From: Manis javanica
Lineage: Eukaryota; Chordata; Mammalia; Pholidota; Manidae
Direction of reading: 5' to 3'
Length of the DNA: 64,000 bases
NCBI RefSeq assembly: GCF_040802235.1
Contig: NC_133167.1
Span: 945,001 to 1,009,000 of the forward strand
Numbering within the stretch: position 1 is the stretch's first letter; each line of letters opens with the position of its first letter. The notes below the pieces were generated by a model that was not told where the DNA came from, searched no databases, and was given only the letters and a program-made list of their open reading frames with translations. The translations under genes and the position numbers were made by a program. Positions 35,801 through 45,399 of the stretch are shown in pieces.

Positions 35801-36903
35801 ATGCCCTGCACGCGCTGCTACGGGATCCTGACCTGCAGCAAGGCCTGTAAGAGCAGAGCCTGGGCGGACTTCCACGGGAGGGACTGTGGCGCCCTGATGG
35901 CCACTGGTGAGCAGGGATCAGTGCAGCTGCGGGGTGGCTGGCACGGGGTCACCATCATTCCCCAAAGTCTCAGATTCAAGCCACTTTCCAGATTTCCCAG
36001 AGGGCACAGAGGGCACTGAGCCAACCTGTCCTCCATGTACTGGGGTAACACCATGCCTAGAGTGCTCCCCGCTCCCTGGAGGTGGCTGTATGCTGATCCC
36101 ACAGGGCTGGGACCCAATACCTAGGGCCTCCTGGATGCCTGGGGCTCTGCCCACACTGGGTCCACCAGGGCACTTGGCCTTGGGGCTGCTTCTGAGGGTT
36201 CCTCCAGGCCTGCCCGCCCAGGTGTCTCTCCAGGTATGGCCATCAGCAGGGTCCAGCCTCTAGAACCACCCTCCCCTCCCCACCTCCTCCCCTCCCCTCT
36301 GGAGCGACCTGAGGAGCAGCTGCGGGCGCGTGGGTCACGACTCCCAGGGTGGGCATCAGCGAGCGAGGCTGTCTGCAAAGCTGCCCTGGGATTGGCTGGG
36401 GAGGGGGCAAGCGTCACCCACCCTTTCTCAGAGAGTGTGCTGCTGTGGATGGAGAGGCTGGGCTGGCCCCTGCCCTTGGACCCTTGCCCCCAAAGCCACT
36501 CCAAGCGCCGACACAAGCTGTCACCTGTTCCCTCTCTGTAAAGCTAGGCTTCTAATTCCAGGCCCCACAGTGGGGGTCACCCAGAGTCTGGGCACTGCTC
36601 CTTGGGTGGGGGACAGCCTCTTGGAAGAGCAGTTGCAGCTGGCCCTCAGGCCTTGCCGTATACGCCACACACACACGCAAGCAGGCAGCAGGACTCGACC
36701 AGTGCAACCCTCTCCCCGAGTGGGCTGGGCTCGGGTCGCTGGGACCCCTCTGTCGCAGGAGGCACAGCCCCGGGGTCAGTCTGCATTCCTGAGGCGCGTG
36801 CCTCCACGTCCCTGGGGCCTGCCCAGGCCCCTCACGCTCCTCTTTCCCTCGCCCAGGGGCCTACCTGGAGGACATGTCCTGCCGGGTGGAAGAATCCCAG
36901 TAG
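14711..36903 (+). CDS. ANKMY1: ANKMY1, MORN-ankyrin-MYND protein (16 recognised coding exons)
   Basis: The coding sequence is join(14711-14897, 16526-16669, 21937-22409, 23509-23725, 23984-24171, 26720-27124, 28641-28812, 29680-29820, 30128-30268, 30993-31100, 31460-31591, 32772-32885, 33197-33362, 35033-35108, 35746-35906, 36857-36903). Phases agree at every junction, giving about 957 residues plus an uncertain N-terminus. Domain order: MORN repeats in exons 1-3 ([40 protein letters not shown]); ankyrin repeats in exons 4-5 ([13 protein letters not shown]) and 6-12 ([49 protein letters not shown]); and a MYND zinc finger in exon 15 with all eight ligands. MORN and ankyrin repeats bind membranes or proteins and MYND binds proline-rich partners, so a scaffold role is inferred; the precise function is unknown. 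Exon 5/6 joining is ambiguous. No clear inactivating change is seen under the model given. Confidence 0.93.
16526..16669 (+). CDS. ANKMY1: ANKMY1 coding exon 2
   Basis: This 48-codon exon is phase 0 at both ends and encodes MORN repeats ([36 protein letters not shown]). Acceptor CCCACAG, donor CAG|GTGAGG. Confidence 0.95.
17190..18745 (-). mobile_element. Eroded L1M LINE, 3' part
   Basis: Blocks in order match an inverted old L1 from 3' end into ORF2: 'atttgggttgcttctag...tatgaataaagctactataaaca', 'ggcaatattccactgtgtggatat', 'ggaactgccaaatggttttccaatgtggctg', 'tggcaaatactttctccc', 'gaaatctttgcttaacccaaggt', 'tgatccattctgagttaatttttgtgtg'. A TA/TG-rich patch (about 17445-17600) sits inside. 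Reading frames are destroyed. Confidence 0.85.
20130..20380 (-). mobile_element. Old L1 3' fragment
   Basis: 'gcattcctagaagtgggattgtttggtca' and 'gatagattcctgggag' are landmarks of inverted L1ME-type 3' ends. The rest is diverged. Confidence 0.45.
20870..21300 (+). mobile_element. Possible solo LTR of an old endogenous retrovirus
   Basis: A TATA-like 'tataaaa' at about 21109, a C/T-rich stretch and 'cgttaagagctttgctgcctgctc' at about 21200 resemble the U3-R-U5 layout of a class I ERV LTR with a decayed poly(A) signal. Ends and duplication are not clear, and no viral gene is present. Confidence 0.3.
21770..21850 (-). repeat. MIR SINE fragment
   Basis: 'tgcctggtacataccagcctcagtcagtatttgttgaatggatga' is the inverted 5' part of MIR. 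Confidence 0.5.
21937..22409 (+). CDS. ANKMY1: ANKMY1 coding exon 3
   Basis: The exon opens with the last MORN repeat ([20 protein letters not shown]) and continues through the conserved linker ([20 protein letters not shown]). It ends KQTYKFR with donor CAG|GTGATC in phase 2. Confidence 0.96.
22880..22950 (+). repeat. (CATCCACC)n simple repeat
   Basis: An imperfect tandem array of CATCCACC/CACCCATC units, about 70 bases, inside ANKMY1 intron 3. Confidence 0.85.
23509..23725 (+). CDS. ANKMY1: ANKMY1 coding exon 4
   Basis: It encodes [14 protein letters not shown] through [12 protein letters not shown], the start of the ankyrin region. Acceptor TTGCAG, donor GCT|GTGAGA. Confidence 0.95.
23984..24171 (+). 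CDS. ANKMY1: ANKMY1 coding exon 5
   Basis: The exon encodes an ankyrin repeat ([20 protein letters not shown]) and [16 protein letters not shown]. Two donors are possible: GCCGG|GTCAGT at 24171 (phase 2) and CAG|GTCGGC at 24148 (phase 0). The first is used here because it keeps the next exon open. Confidence 0.85.
26720..27124 (+). CDS. ANKMY1: ANKMY1 coding exon 6 (linker and ankyrin start)
   Basis: With the acceptor at 26719 (GAGGCAG|C) the exon is open throughout in phase 2 and ends RMALSMVK with donor AA|GTAGGT. The 3' half ([26 protein letters not shown]) aligns with the remembered human protein. The 5' half resembles human only in another frame, opened by an acceptor four bases upstream (26715). 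The left boundary is therefore uncertain. Confidence 0.75.
27205..28012 (+). mobile_element. Zaphod-like hAT DNA transposon, internally deleted
   Basis: The element begins CAGTGGTTCTCAAAGTGTGG and ends 'catttgagaaccgttg', which are near-complementary terminal inverted repeats. It is flanked by 8-base copies gtctagac (27197-27204) and ctctagac (28013-28020), the expected hAT duplication with one change. The right third ('ataaaaatgttatttatgtc', 'cccacataaacagaacctc', 'aaaggggtcctgaga') matches my memory of Zaphod. At 808 bases the transposase region is mostly gone and no useful frame remains. It lies in ANKMY1 intron 6. Confidence 0.82.
28641..28812 (+). CDS. ANKMY1: ANKMY1 coding exon 7
   Basis: This exon encodes two ankyrin units ([31 protein letters not shown]). 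It enters in phase 2 after TTCTTCCAG and leaves in phase 0 at AAG|GTGGGC. Confidence 0.96.
29680..29820 (+). CDS. ANKMY1: ANKMY1 coding exon 8
   Basis: It encodes [18 protein letters not shown] through DDVYKWDQ. The donor must be CAG|GTGCAC at 29820: the nearer AA|GTGGGA at 29810 would create an in-frame stop at the next junction. Confidence 0.93.
30128..30268 (+). CDS. ANKMY1: ANKMY1 coding exon 9
   Basis: It encodes [17 protein letters not shown] and an ankyrin repeat ([14 protein letters not shown]). Phase 0 at both ends; acceptor CTGCTGCAG, donor AGA|GTGAGT. Confidence 0.95.
30993..31100 (+). CDS. ANKMY1: ANKMY1 coding exon 10
   Basis: A 36-codon exon encoding [16 protein letters not shown] and [14 protein letters not shown]. 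Phase 0 at both ends. Confidence 0.95.
31460..31591 (+). CDS. ANKMY1: ANKMY1 coding exon 11
   Basis: It encodes [19 protein letters not shown] and the conserved [14 protein letters not shown]. Phase 0 at both ends. Confidence 0.95.
32772..32885 (+). CDS. ANKMY1: ANKMY1 coding exon 12
   Basis: It encodes [15 protein letters not shown] through [11 protein letters not shown]. Phase 0 at both ends. Confidence 0.95.
33197..33362 (+). CDS. ANKMY1: ANKMY1 coding exon 13
   Basis: It encodes [20 protein letters not shown] through [11 protein letters not shown]. Acceptor GTGCTGCAG; leaves in phase 1 at CGAG|GTGGGC. Confidence 0.95.
34185..34283 (-). mobile_element. MaLR LTR terminal fragment
   Basis: 'cctcatctcctcccaggccc...cattgggattagggcttcagcatacgaatctggggggatacattcagcccataac' is the inverted 5' end of an MST/MLT1-type LTR, in ANKMY1 intron 13. 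Confidence 0.7.
35033..35108 (+). CDS. ANKMY1: ANKMY1 coding exon 14
   Basis: A short, poorly conserved linker exon ([20 protein letters not shown]). Acceptor CTCGGCACAG and donor CGGAGCG|GTAAGT fit the phases on both sides (1 in, 2 out), which is the main support. Confidence 0.82.
35746..35906 (+). CDS. ANKMY1: ANKMY1 coding exon 15 (MYND zinc finger)
   Basis: It encodes [20 protein letters not shown] and the rest of a MYND finger: CYQC, CTRC, CSKAC and a final H-X3-C in FHGRDC. All eight zinc ligands are present. Confidence 0.96.
36857..36903 (+). CDS. ANKMY1: ANKMY1 terminal coding exon
   Basis: The exon adds [15 protein letters not shown] and the TAG stop. Phase and length agree with the remembered human C-terminus, with about half of the last 21 residues identical. 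Confidence 0.88.
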
Positions 36904-37095
36904 AGGAGCGGCACCTGGTGCCTGAGGCCTGGGCCGTCCTGATTCTTAACTGCCCACACCTGCACTTTGGGGTGGCCTCTGGGCTGCGGGCCCCTGGAAT
37001 CTTCCAGCCTAACGTGGGGTGCCTGCACCTGCATGCCTGAGCATGGCAATGTCTCCCTCACTTGCAATAAAGTGACCCCTCTGGGTGTGTTTTTA
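36904..37095 (+). other. ANKMY1: ANKMY1 3' untranslated region
   Basis: A short UTR runs from the TAG stop to just past the poly(A) signal AATAAA at 37066-37071. Cleavage is expected about 15-25 bases after the signal, where a GT-rich stretch (gggtgtgtttt) follows. Confidence 0.75.
37066..37071 (+). terminator. ANKMY1: ANKMY1 poly(A) signal AATAAA
   Basis: A canonical hexamer about 165 bases after the stop, followed by a G/T-rich downstream element. Confidence 0.8.
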
Positions 37096-37387
37096 CCCCC
37101 CTCTGCCCTGCTCAGCCCCGACCCAGCAAGCCCAGAGCTTCCCAGGGCTCTGCGCCCACCACCTGTCCCTCGGATCTCCCAGGCCCCTCGAGACCGCCCG
37201 CCTGTCAGGAGAGGAGGATGGCTGGGCGGGTCAGGGTCAGGACTGGGGCACCCGCTAGAGATGATGCTGGAGGGTCACTTCTGCACGTCTGCAGGGTGTC
37301 TGGAGGCTTCCCAGGAGCCCAGCGCCCCAGCTCTCTAGCGCCGGCTCACGAGGCGCGGGATCGGAGCACCCTGATGTCCGAGACAGT

Positions 37388-37450
37388 CATTCCTTCCGCG
37401 TGTATTTACTGAGTGTCCGTGGGTGCCAGGCGCGTGCCAGGAGGCTTTGC
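37388..37450 (+). repeat. MIR SINE scrap
   Basis: 'tatttactgagtgtccgtgggtgccaggcgc' matches the 5' part of MIR. Confidence 0.45.
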
Positions 37451-38619
37451 TATTCAAATCACCTGTGATTGGGATGGAAGCGGGATGGGGGTGGGGGAAG
37501 GCTCTGCGCCAGGAACGGGGCCGCAGGAGGCTGGGCTGTGCGCACGGGTCTGCGTTCACGGAGAGGGCGGGAGGAAGGGGCGGGGCCTCAGAGCGCGGAG
37601 GTGGTGGGCGTGTCCAGGGCAGAGGGGGAGGGGCTTGCTGCTGACAGCAGGGCGTGAGGCGGTTGGGAAAGGGGGTGATGGAGCCTGCATGGGGACCCCA
37701 TCCAGGCTGGCTTTTTGCTGGCTTTCCCACCAGTGGCTTTCAGTCCCAGGCAAATTCACTGCTGATTTGTTAAGACTGAGTAATGACAATGGAACATTCT
37801 TGGGGGTGACAGGATTTACACCCAGCTTTATTCCCACGGTGACAGGTCAGTCACTAGAATCCCGTCCACTCGGAGCGAGTCTGCAGGCAGCAGGCCGGTC
37901 TCTGCCCCTGGGCCCCTCTGCCCCACAGCCTCTCAGTCTCTGTCCTCGGCGCTGCCGCCCCTCCTGCCTCTGCAGCCGTGCAGCCCAGGGCCCTGGGTGG
38001 AGCTCTTTATATAGAGTCAGTAATAACCTACTGCCCACACGTGGGCAGTGAGCAAGCCCACCAGGGCCAGGTGAGAATCCTGGTCACAGGAACGCCCATT
38101 TTCTCTACACTGGTCGAGGAAGCCCCACCCACATAGTGGTTTTGTTGCATATCATTGGTCTCTTGTCAGAGATGGGGCTCCCTATGGGTCAGTTTGCGGG
38201 GTCACCCAGGTGATGCTCTGGGAGGGGGTCAGGAAGGCTCTGGGCTGGAGGGAGACACGGCCCCTGCTTTGCTCTGGAGTGGAGTGGTTTTGTGCCCAGC
38301 AATAGCCAGTTCCAGCCTGTGGAGGGCCCTCCCGGTGGGGGCGTTGACCCCAAAGGGCTGTGGGAAGCTCCCATTAGATCTGCCGGGAAGGAAGAGGCTC
38401 CTGTGGAGTGCTGCATAGTATGCGTGTGCAAGAAAGAAAAGATAGAGTACTCTGACCCCAGGAAGTCATCACTCGAGTGTGTGTCCTTCCAACCCATGTG
38501 TCTATGCAGACAGACACACACAGCACACATGTGCGTCTGAAAGTGGGGGCATGATCCATATATTCTAAACTAGGCCATGGGCATCCTGCATTAGTATTTT
38601 TCTGCAGCATCATTTTCCC

Positions 38620-38760
38620 TAAATGAAAATGATTTTATTATTCTAATTATGCAGGCAATACATGCTTGTTAAAAACAGGAGAATAAAGAGAGTGAAAACC
38701 ACTCTAATCTTGACACTCAGGATAAATGTCCTGAACACACTCCTTTAGGTTTTGATCTGC
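38620..38760. repeat. Old L1 3' fragment (tentative)
   Basis: 'gcaggcaatacatgcttgttaaaaacaggagaataaagag' resembles the 3' region of old L1ME families. Short and diverged. Confidence 0.4.
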
Positions 38761-39394
38761 ACACACATGTGCACGTGTGCACATCCCCAAGCACCCCCCC
38801 AGTGCACTCACGTGCTCCCTCCACTTATTAAAACAGGGGGCTTGGCTTTGCAGTGCGAGCCCACCTCTCGGCCACCATGGCCCAGGAGCGTCTGCTTGGT
38901 GCCTCGCTGAGGGCACGCAGCCGTGGTGTTCGCTCGTGGAAGGACACGGCATGCACATGTAGCCCATTTTTCCCTTTGGCTAAATTCAGATAAATATTCA
39001 GATTTTAAGAGCATTCCCATTTTCAACATTGTATTCTTAGGGTGCCCTCTGGGGAGGCCGGTGAGCACATCTGGCCCCAGGCCGTCTTGTGGCACTGCCA
39101 CCACAGCCCACCTCGTCCAGCCTCTGGTGGGCCGGAGCCAGGGCTGAGCGTGCTTCCCACACGCCTACTCATGTCCGTTTCTCCCCCTGCCCTCTGACCC
39201 TCTCCTGGCGTCTAAGCGCTCGCCCCCCGCCCACTGTCCTGTCCTGCCTGCTGCAAGGGCCCTCTCCCCGTCTGACCTGTGCTGTGTGGACGCTTTGTTC
39301 CATCAAACCGCATGCCCTCCCGTGGTGGCTGATCTGCGGGTTCAGGAAGCGATCCCCAGATGAGGTCACACAACGATATGCCCAGACTTCAAAA

Positions 39395-39850
39395 CGGTTT
39401 TCACGCACTATTGTTTTACCTGTTAGGTTTTTAATCAGCCTGAAATGAATTTTTGTGTGAGCTCTGAGAGCCACCGGGCTTCTTCCAAGTGCAGGTGCTG
39501 ATGGCGTGACCTGGTTCCGTCTGCACGCGGGCCCAGGTGCAGGGGTCCCGCCGTCATCCCGTTTCCCCATGAAATGCACGGCTGCCGCCCCAGACTCTCA
39601 GATGATCTGCAGATTCAGCTTGTCAAGTCCAAAAGGTCTTGTTGGGCCTTTATAATGATTTTATTCAGTTTGATTGGGAGCGATGAGTTCTCCAGGCCAC
39701 GACACGATGCTGTGTGGTCAAGTGTGATGGTTTCTTTTATAAATCGGACGGGACCTCTTTTGCTTTTCCCCCTCACATCCAGCCTTTCAGGAAGTCTGCT
39801 CAGCTCTGCATTTAAAGTAGTCAATTGGGCCTCTTCTAAAACCTGCCCCC
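39395..39850 (-). mobile_element. Old L1 ORF2 fragment
   Basis: 'attgttttacctgttaggtttttaatcagcctgaaatgaatttttgtgtgag' and 'ttttattcagtttgattggg' follow the inverted L1 ORF2 3' region in order. Confidence 0.65.
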
Positions 39851-42800
39851 GCCATGCCCGGCCTCCTCTCTGCCGCCACGGCCACCAGGGCTCCAGGCCA
39901 GCCAGAGGGCAGCCCGCCGCTCCCGTCAGAGCCCTTGTTGCCCTGCGCTGACCCCCCAAGGGGCTTCCTCCCCTGAGTGTCCTGTGGCCCCTCCCGTCTT
40001 CCACCCCCAGATGCAGGCTGCCACTTCCCTCGTCTTCTGGGTCAGCACATGCCCGGGGCCTCCTGACGGCAGCTGTGGGGCACCCAGGATACCATAGAGG
40101 AAAAGATACAGGCTTCCAGGCCTGGGGGAGCTCAGGCCTGGGAGGGCGAACTGCTGGGTGGAGGTGTGCCGTGACTGTCGGACTCCACAGGGTGGCAGAG
40201 CCTCAGCTGCTGCTCAAGTGCCAGCGGCCAGCGTGTGCCCATGGAAGGGGCACGGATAGGACACCCTGCCTAGGCCCCACAGGCTCCTGGGAGTTCACGC
40301 TTTCTGCCCCCACTGGATGAGGGACAGCCGCTGCTGTGCCCTTGTTCCCAGCTCCTGGGGTCGTGGGCCACGGGCTGGCGGATGACCCTTCCTCTGGCCA
40401 GCCTGCAGTGGCCTTAGATGGCAGTGGCCGTGGTAGGCAGCCTCATGATTTTACTGGAGTGCGTTCAAACACCAGTTTCTTAACAGGATCACATTTTATG
40501 GACTGCTACCTAAGGCCAGTTGTAGCTTAGGTCATTAGCGCTCTGTGGGTTCATGTCCCCCTGACTATTTAGTGGGTGCTGCCCGTCCTGCAGGTGATGG
40601 GCCTCCCACCTTGTCCTGTGCCTACACCCGGCCACACACATTTACAGCTTGGGCCATCGGGAGATCTGGCTGTGTCCCCTTCAGGATCTTCTCAGCATGC
40701 CCTGGTCACTGCAGCCTCTGGGGGGAGAGGGCCTCGGTGGGCCCCGCTCTGAGCCCTCCCATGACACGGTCCTCAAGACTGCCTGGCGCAGGGGGGCATC
40801 TGCAGCCCTGACACCAGGGCCGCTGTGGGCCACCCAGGCTGGTTCTCCGACTCGGACAGCTCGGCCTTGGTGCTGCCTGTGGTCAGCTTTCCCTGCACAG
40901 ACTAGGTTGTCTGCTCCACGGAGCGGAGGCCCAGCAGGGCCTGGCGACTAATGGGGGCCTAGGTGTGCCCGGAGGGAGAGGTCCTGGGGGGCCCAGCCTG
41001 GAGCCCCTCTGCGTGCTCTGTGGGATGGCAGGCCTTGAGGGCAGGAGTGGAGGCCAGCCGGGGCCTTGGGGTGAGCAGGAGAGGCCGGAGGTCATGGGGT
41101 CAAGGTTTGGTGGGAGGGGTTGGAGGGTCAGGGTGCGCAAGGGCCTAGTTCAGTGCAGAGAGCACAGTACCCTGTGGGCACCCGAGGGGCATGGCCGCAG
41201 AGGCGGGGCTCCCTGGCTCAGGGAGGCGTGGCAGAGCCACTGGGGTGGCCATCTCAGCGGCGGTCATGAGCCGCAGGACCATAGCTGGGGGTGGGGGTGG
41301 TCTCAGGACTGGTCCTGTGGGGCCTGGAGGGGCTGTGGGAGCTGGGCACCACCCACCGGGCTGGGGGGGTCAGAGGAGCGTGATTTTCTGCCGCCTTGTC
41401 TGACTGCGGGGTGTGTGTGTGTGTGTCCTGGGACCCTCCCTCCTTCCTGCCCCTCTGGGCCACCCACTTGGACTCTCAGGTTCTCTGTCAGGCTGGGAAA
41501 GAGATGCTCTGCCACCTGCCCCGGTCCCATGAGGCCCGCCCTGAGCAGCTGAGGTGTGCGGCCAGTCGGGTGACGTCAGAGCGGGCAGTGGGAGAAGCGG
41601 CCCGGGAGTGGGTGTGAGTGGTGGGCCCTGGCAGAGAGGCCAGAGGGCAGGACAGGGCCCAATGGTGGCTGCACTCTGGTGGAGCAGGGACAAGGGGTGC
41701 AGAGGAGCTGGAGGGCCCCACTTAGAGCAGGGGGCCAGTGGCAGCTGGGCAACAAGGATGCATCTGACGGGGAGCCCATGTCCCCTGTGCCCAAGGGGCA
41801 GGGGCAGTGGCGGTGGGAGGCCCTGCCCAGGAGGTAGAGGGGCCAGTCTGGTGGCCACACCCCCAGCTGCCTCGTACCTGGGCTCTCGGGAGAGTGGGCA
41901 GCGGGTGGTGTCCTGAGGGGTGGTCAGGCAAGGCTGGGGAGCCTCAGGAGGAGACGCCCAGGAGGCTGCGTGAGGGGTGTCACAGAGCTGGAGGCCAAGG
42001 CCGGGCAGGAGGCCTGGAATGCGGGTGATGGATAAAAAAGGGTCTGGAATTTTCTGGTGTCCGGGTTCCATCAGGAAGCTGGTGTTTGGTGTCTGAGAGA
42101 TGGTTGGTGGGGGAGGCCAGGATGGGTCCCAGGAAGGACACAGGACTCAGGGCCAGGGGCTGCGGGCTTCCCTCCCACCCAGGGGGCAGCCCATGCCGCC
42201 CTCAGAGCCTGGGAGCCAGGCCCCTGCCCCTGCTACTCTTGCTCCGGCTCCTGGCTCGGGCCAAGGCTCCCCGCTGGGTTTTGGTTGTGGACGCGTGTGT
42301 GTAAGTGAACATCCCCGCCCTACAAAGCCTGAAGGCCTGACACAAACCTGGATCCGACCTGGCACAACATTGAAAAATTTCAGAAATCAACAAAACTCTA
42401 AGAAGAGCCCCAGAGCTGCCACCGCTCTGGTGGGACAGGTGTCCACACACGCCCACAGGTGTCCACACCGAGGTGCGCTCTTCGGATGCCTGGTTTGCAG
42501 ACGCCCAGCACGACTGCCCTCAGCCCGGCCAGGGGGCCTGCATCTCCCCAGGACGGGTGCAGGGCTGCGCTCTCCTACCTCCGGCCAGGTGGGGGTCCCC
42601 GCGTGCTTCTGGCTGTGGCCTTGGCTCCTGTCCTCGCCCATCGGGGGCTTCCCACCCGCCCCACGGCGCCTCTCCCTCTTGCTGGTCTGTGTGTCCACGT
42701 GCGGCGCGGCCCTTGTGCTGTGTCCCTGGGACGGCCTGCTGCTCCTTAGGACGTGTGCTCCGCTTTGAAGAGTTTCTTTCCACCTCTTGGCCCCTTTTCC

Positions 42801-45399
42801 ATTCAAAACGTATTTTTCTGTTGGTAGCATGGAGGAGGGGCCCTGCTCTGTCAGTGCCACGGGGCCACCAGCGGCCTGGCTCCATTCGTTCCATGGGCTC
42901 TTCTCCCCACGCCCTGGCAGCCGCCCACTGCCCACCTGCCCTGCTCCACCCGTTCGCCTTTCCCAGAGCGCGGCCTGGTGGGGCCGAACGATGTGGACTC
43001 CAGGGGCCTCGCGGGGTCCCACACCTGCTGCCGGTCGCCTTTGCCCCCTGCCCCCTGCTGCAGACCCGGGGCTCCTGGTGGGGGTAGGGGGTGCTCAGCT
43101 GCATTAGGCTCCCACCTCTCTGTGTTCCTGTTCATGCCGCATGGCTCACGGACGGCCTTCCCGCTCGGGCTGGTCACTCATGCGCCCTGGAGCTGGCCCT
43201 GGGGGGTGGGGACTCATTCTTCCCCCTCAAGGGAGTCTCATTCTGCCTCGCGGGGTGCCTTCATGTCTGCTCTGTCTGCTGTCAGCAAGGACCCAGGGCG
43301 CCGATGCTCAGGGAGACGCTTCCTGCGCGGAGCCCTGGCAGCAAGGCTTCCTGGGCCTCCCCTGGCCAGCAGGGCAGTGGTGTCCCTTCCAGGGCATCCA
43401 GAGCACCCCAGGGAAATTACTGCATCTGCAACCCTGCCCTCTGTGGCCCCCCCCGGGGTTTTTAGTGCGTGGGGCTTAGCACTCCTGGGACCTCAGATCA
43501 CTGCTGAATTTGTGACATGCTTTGATTTCATCCAACATTTCAACGGATCTGCCGGGAAGGTGGTCATTTCTGCAGCGTCCTGTGTTGCCAGAACCCCTTA
43601 AAAGCAGACACTTCCCAGTGTCTCCTGCTCCCTTGTGCTGTCCCATCAGGAAGGTCATCCTGCTTCCCCAGGGCCAGTGCTGACGCATATTTTGAGATGC
43701 CCCATGCGTTTCTCCCCAGCTTGTTCACTGCTTTTCTAGGTGGGGCCTAGAAATGGGTTTATGCTGGAGCCCGTGGAGGCTCCTGTTTGTATCTGCAGGC
43801 CACATGAGGAGGGTGGGAGGCTCAGATGCACCAAGGCGGCATTGCAGGGTCAGGGGCCACATCTGGGAGGCTTCCTGCTGCACGGGGTGCCTGCTGGGGT
43901 CTCCTGGGACCCACCTGTACTGCACCACCTCCCCTAGACTCTGCCCCACCTGTGATGGCTCTGACATGTCCTTGCTGTCTCCAGTTTCCAAGGACATGGA
44001 CCCTGGGTTCTGACCCTCCCACCATTCCTTGGGGATTTAGAGTTGGGGCAGCTGTCCATCCTGAAGTGGACCTCATATCAGATTAAAAACATAATTTCTA
44101 AACAGGTTTTCTCCAGGGGAAGAAATGCTTCGTGTCACCTGTGTGCGTGTGCGTGCACACAGGCATCTTGAATGTACAATGCACATGTACACGTGCCTCA
44201 CTGTGGACACCCGTGCTGGCCTGCCCAGGCCCTGTGTGGGTCGGTCAGGAAGTCTGAGCTTCCTGGATTCCTGTGAGGAGGGTGCAGAGGCCAAAAGCCA
44301 GGGAGGGGCCTCTCCCTGACCAGCTCCTGTACTGGGGCGGGCAGGGCTTGGGGCCCACTGGCTGTCCTGTGCTTGATGCCCACCTCACCTGTGCCCTCCT
44401 TTCCCCAACAGGGAGAATGTACTGGGCTCTGTTCACAGAGAACTCCAGGAAGCCCTTGCAGCCTCTGGGCAGGGCGGCGAGCCGGAAGCCTGAGATTCAC
44501 AAGGGGCCACACCCGTCAAAATGCTTCCATTCCACCCACAAGCAGGAGTGAGCCGCCAGCTGCCCACCTGACTCCACGGGGCTCTGCAGCCTCCTAAGGC
44601 CATCTCCCAGCCTGCCAGGGAATGCCTTCACCCCACCCCAGCTGGGAGGAGTGGGGCCACCACCCTGGGCCTCGAGGGGGTGGGAGGGGGAGCCTGAGGT
44701 GGTGCTCTGCGGGGCAGGCCCAGGGGTGCATAGGGAGCTGCAGCCACCCCCATAGAGCCACGTTCTCCCTCCACGTGCACTGCCCAGCTCACTGTGCCGA
44801 GGGGCTTGCTCCTTGGTCCTGGGGCCCAGTGGCTGGGCTCTCAAGCTCTCCAGGCCCCCCGGAGACGCTTTGAATATTCATGTGGTAGACCAGCATGGGC
44901 TGAGCACCCAATAAAGTGGCCCTCCAGTGGCTGCCGCCTCTGCACTGGCCTCTAGCTTCCAGCCAAGGAGATGGTGTTGTCATGCTTGCAAGGCTGGTGC
45001 CCAAGCAGCGGAGCAGGGCCCACCCTTTGGGTGAGAAGGGGGCTGGCAGCTTTGTCCCAGGGACTGTGCAGGGCTCTTGGGGAGGCAGGAAACAGGGTGG
45101 GGGTCCCTGCTCTGGCCGGTGATGGGGGGGGTGTCACGCTGGGGACAGCTGGATATCGGACAGTCTGCCAGGCTCAGCTTCAGAGCTCTGGTCCCCAGGC
45201 TGGGGGACTGGGCACCTCTGAGGCTACTTGGCAGAACTGGAAGCTTCTACGGGCATGTGTGTCCAGGGTGTGCCCAGCAGCCTCAGGGCCACTCTGTTGG
45301 CTGTGATCTGCTGCCGTCCTCATAGGCCCTAAGTCACACCCAGTGTGCACGGCCTGCGGGCACTCCTTCAGGGCCATGTGGGGCAGGGTCACAGAGGCC

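Larger units (their letters stand above)
37096..45399. other. Intergenic DNA between convergent ANKMY1 and GPC1
   Basis: The genes end toward each other here. I found no convincing coding exon on either strand. Contents: a MIR scrap near 37388-37450, L1 pieces near 38620-38760 and 39395-39850, a (GT)n run at 41409-41428, CA/TG-rich patches, and an isolated plus-strand AATAAA at 44910-44915 that could end an unrecognised non-coding transcript. Open frames are GC-driven. Confidence 0.6.

Noticed and set aside
44400-44915. Possible terminal exon ending at AATAAA 44910-44915 on the plus strand
   Set aside because: There is a decent acceptor near 44411 and a poly(A) hexamer, but no recognisable protein or paired upstream exon. 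Left as a note only.
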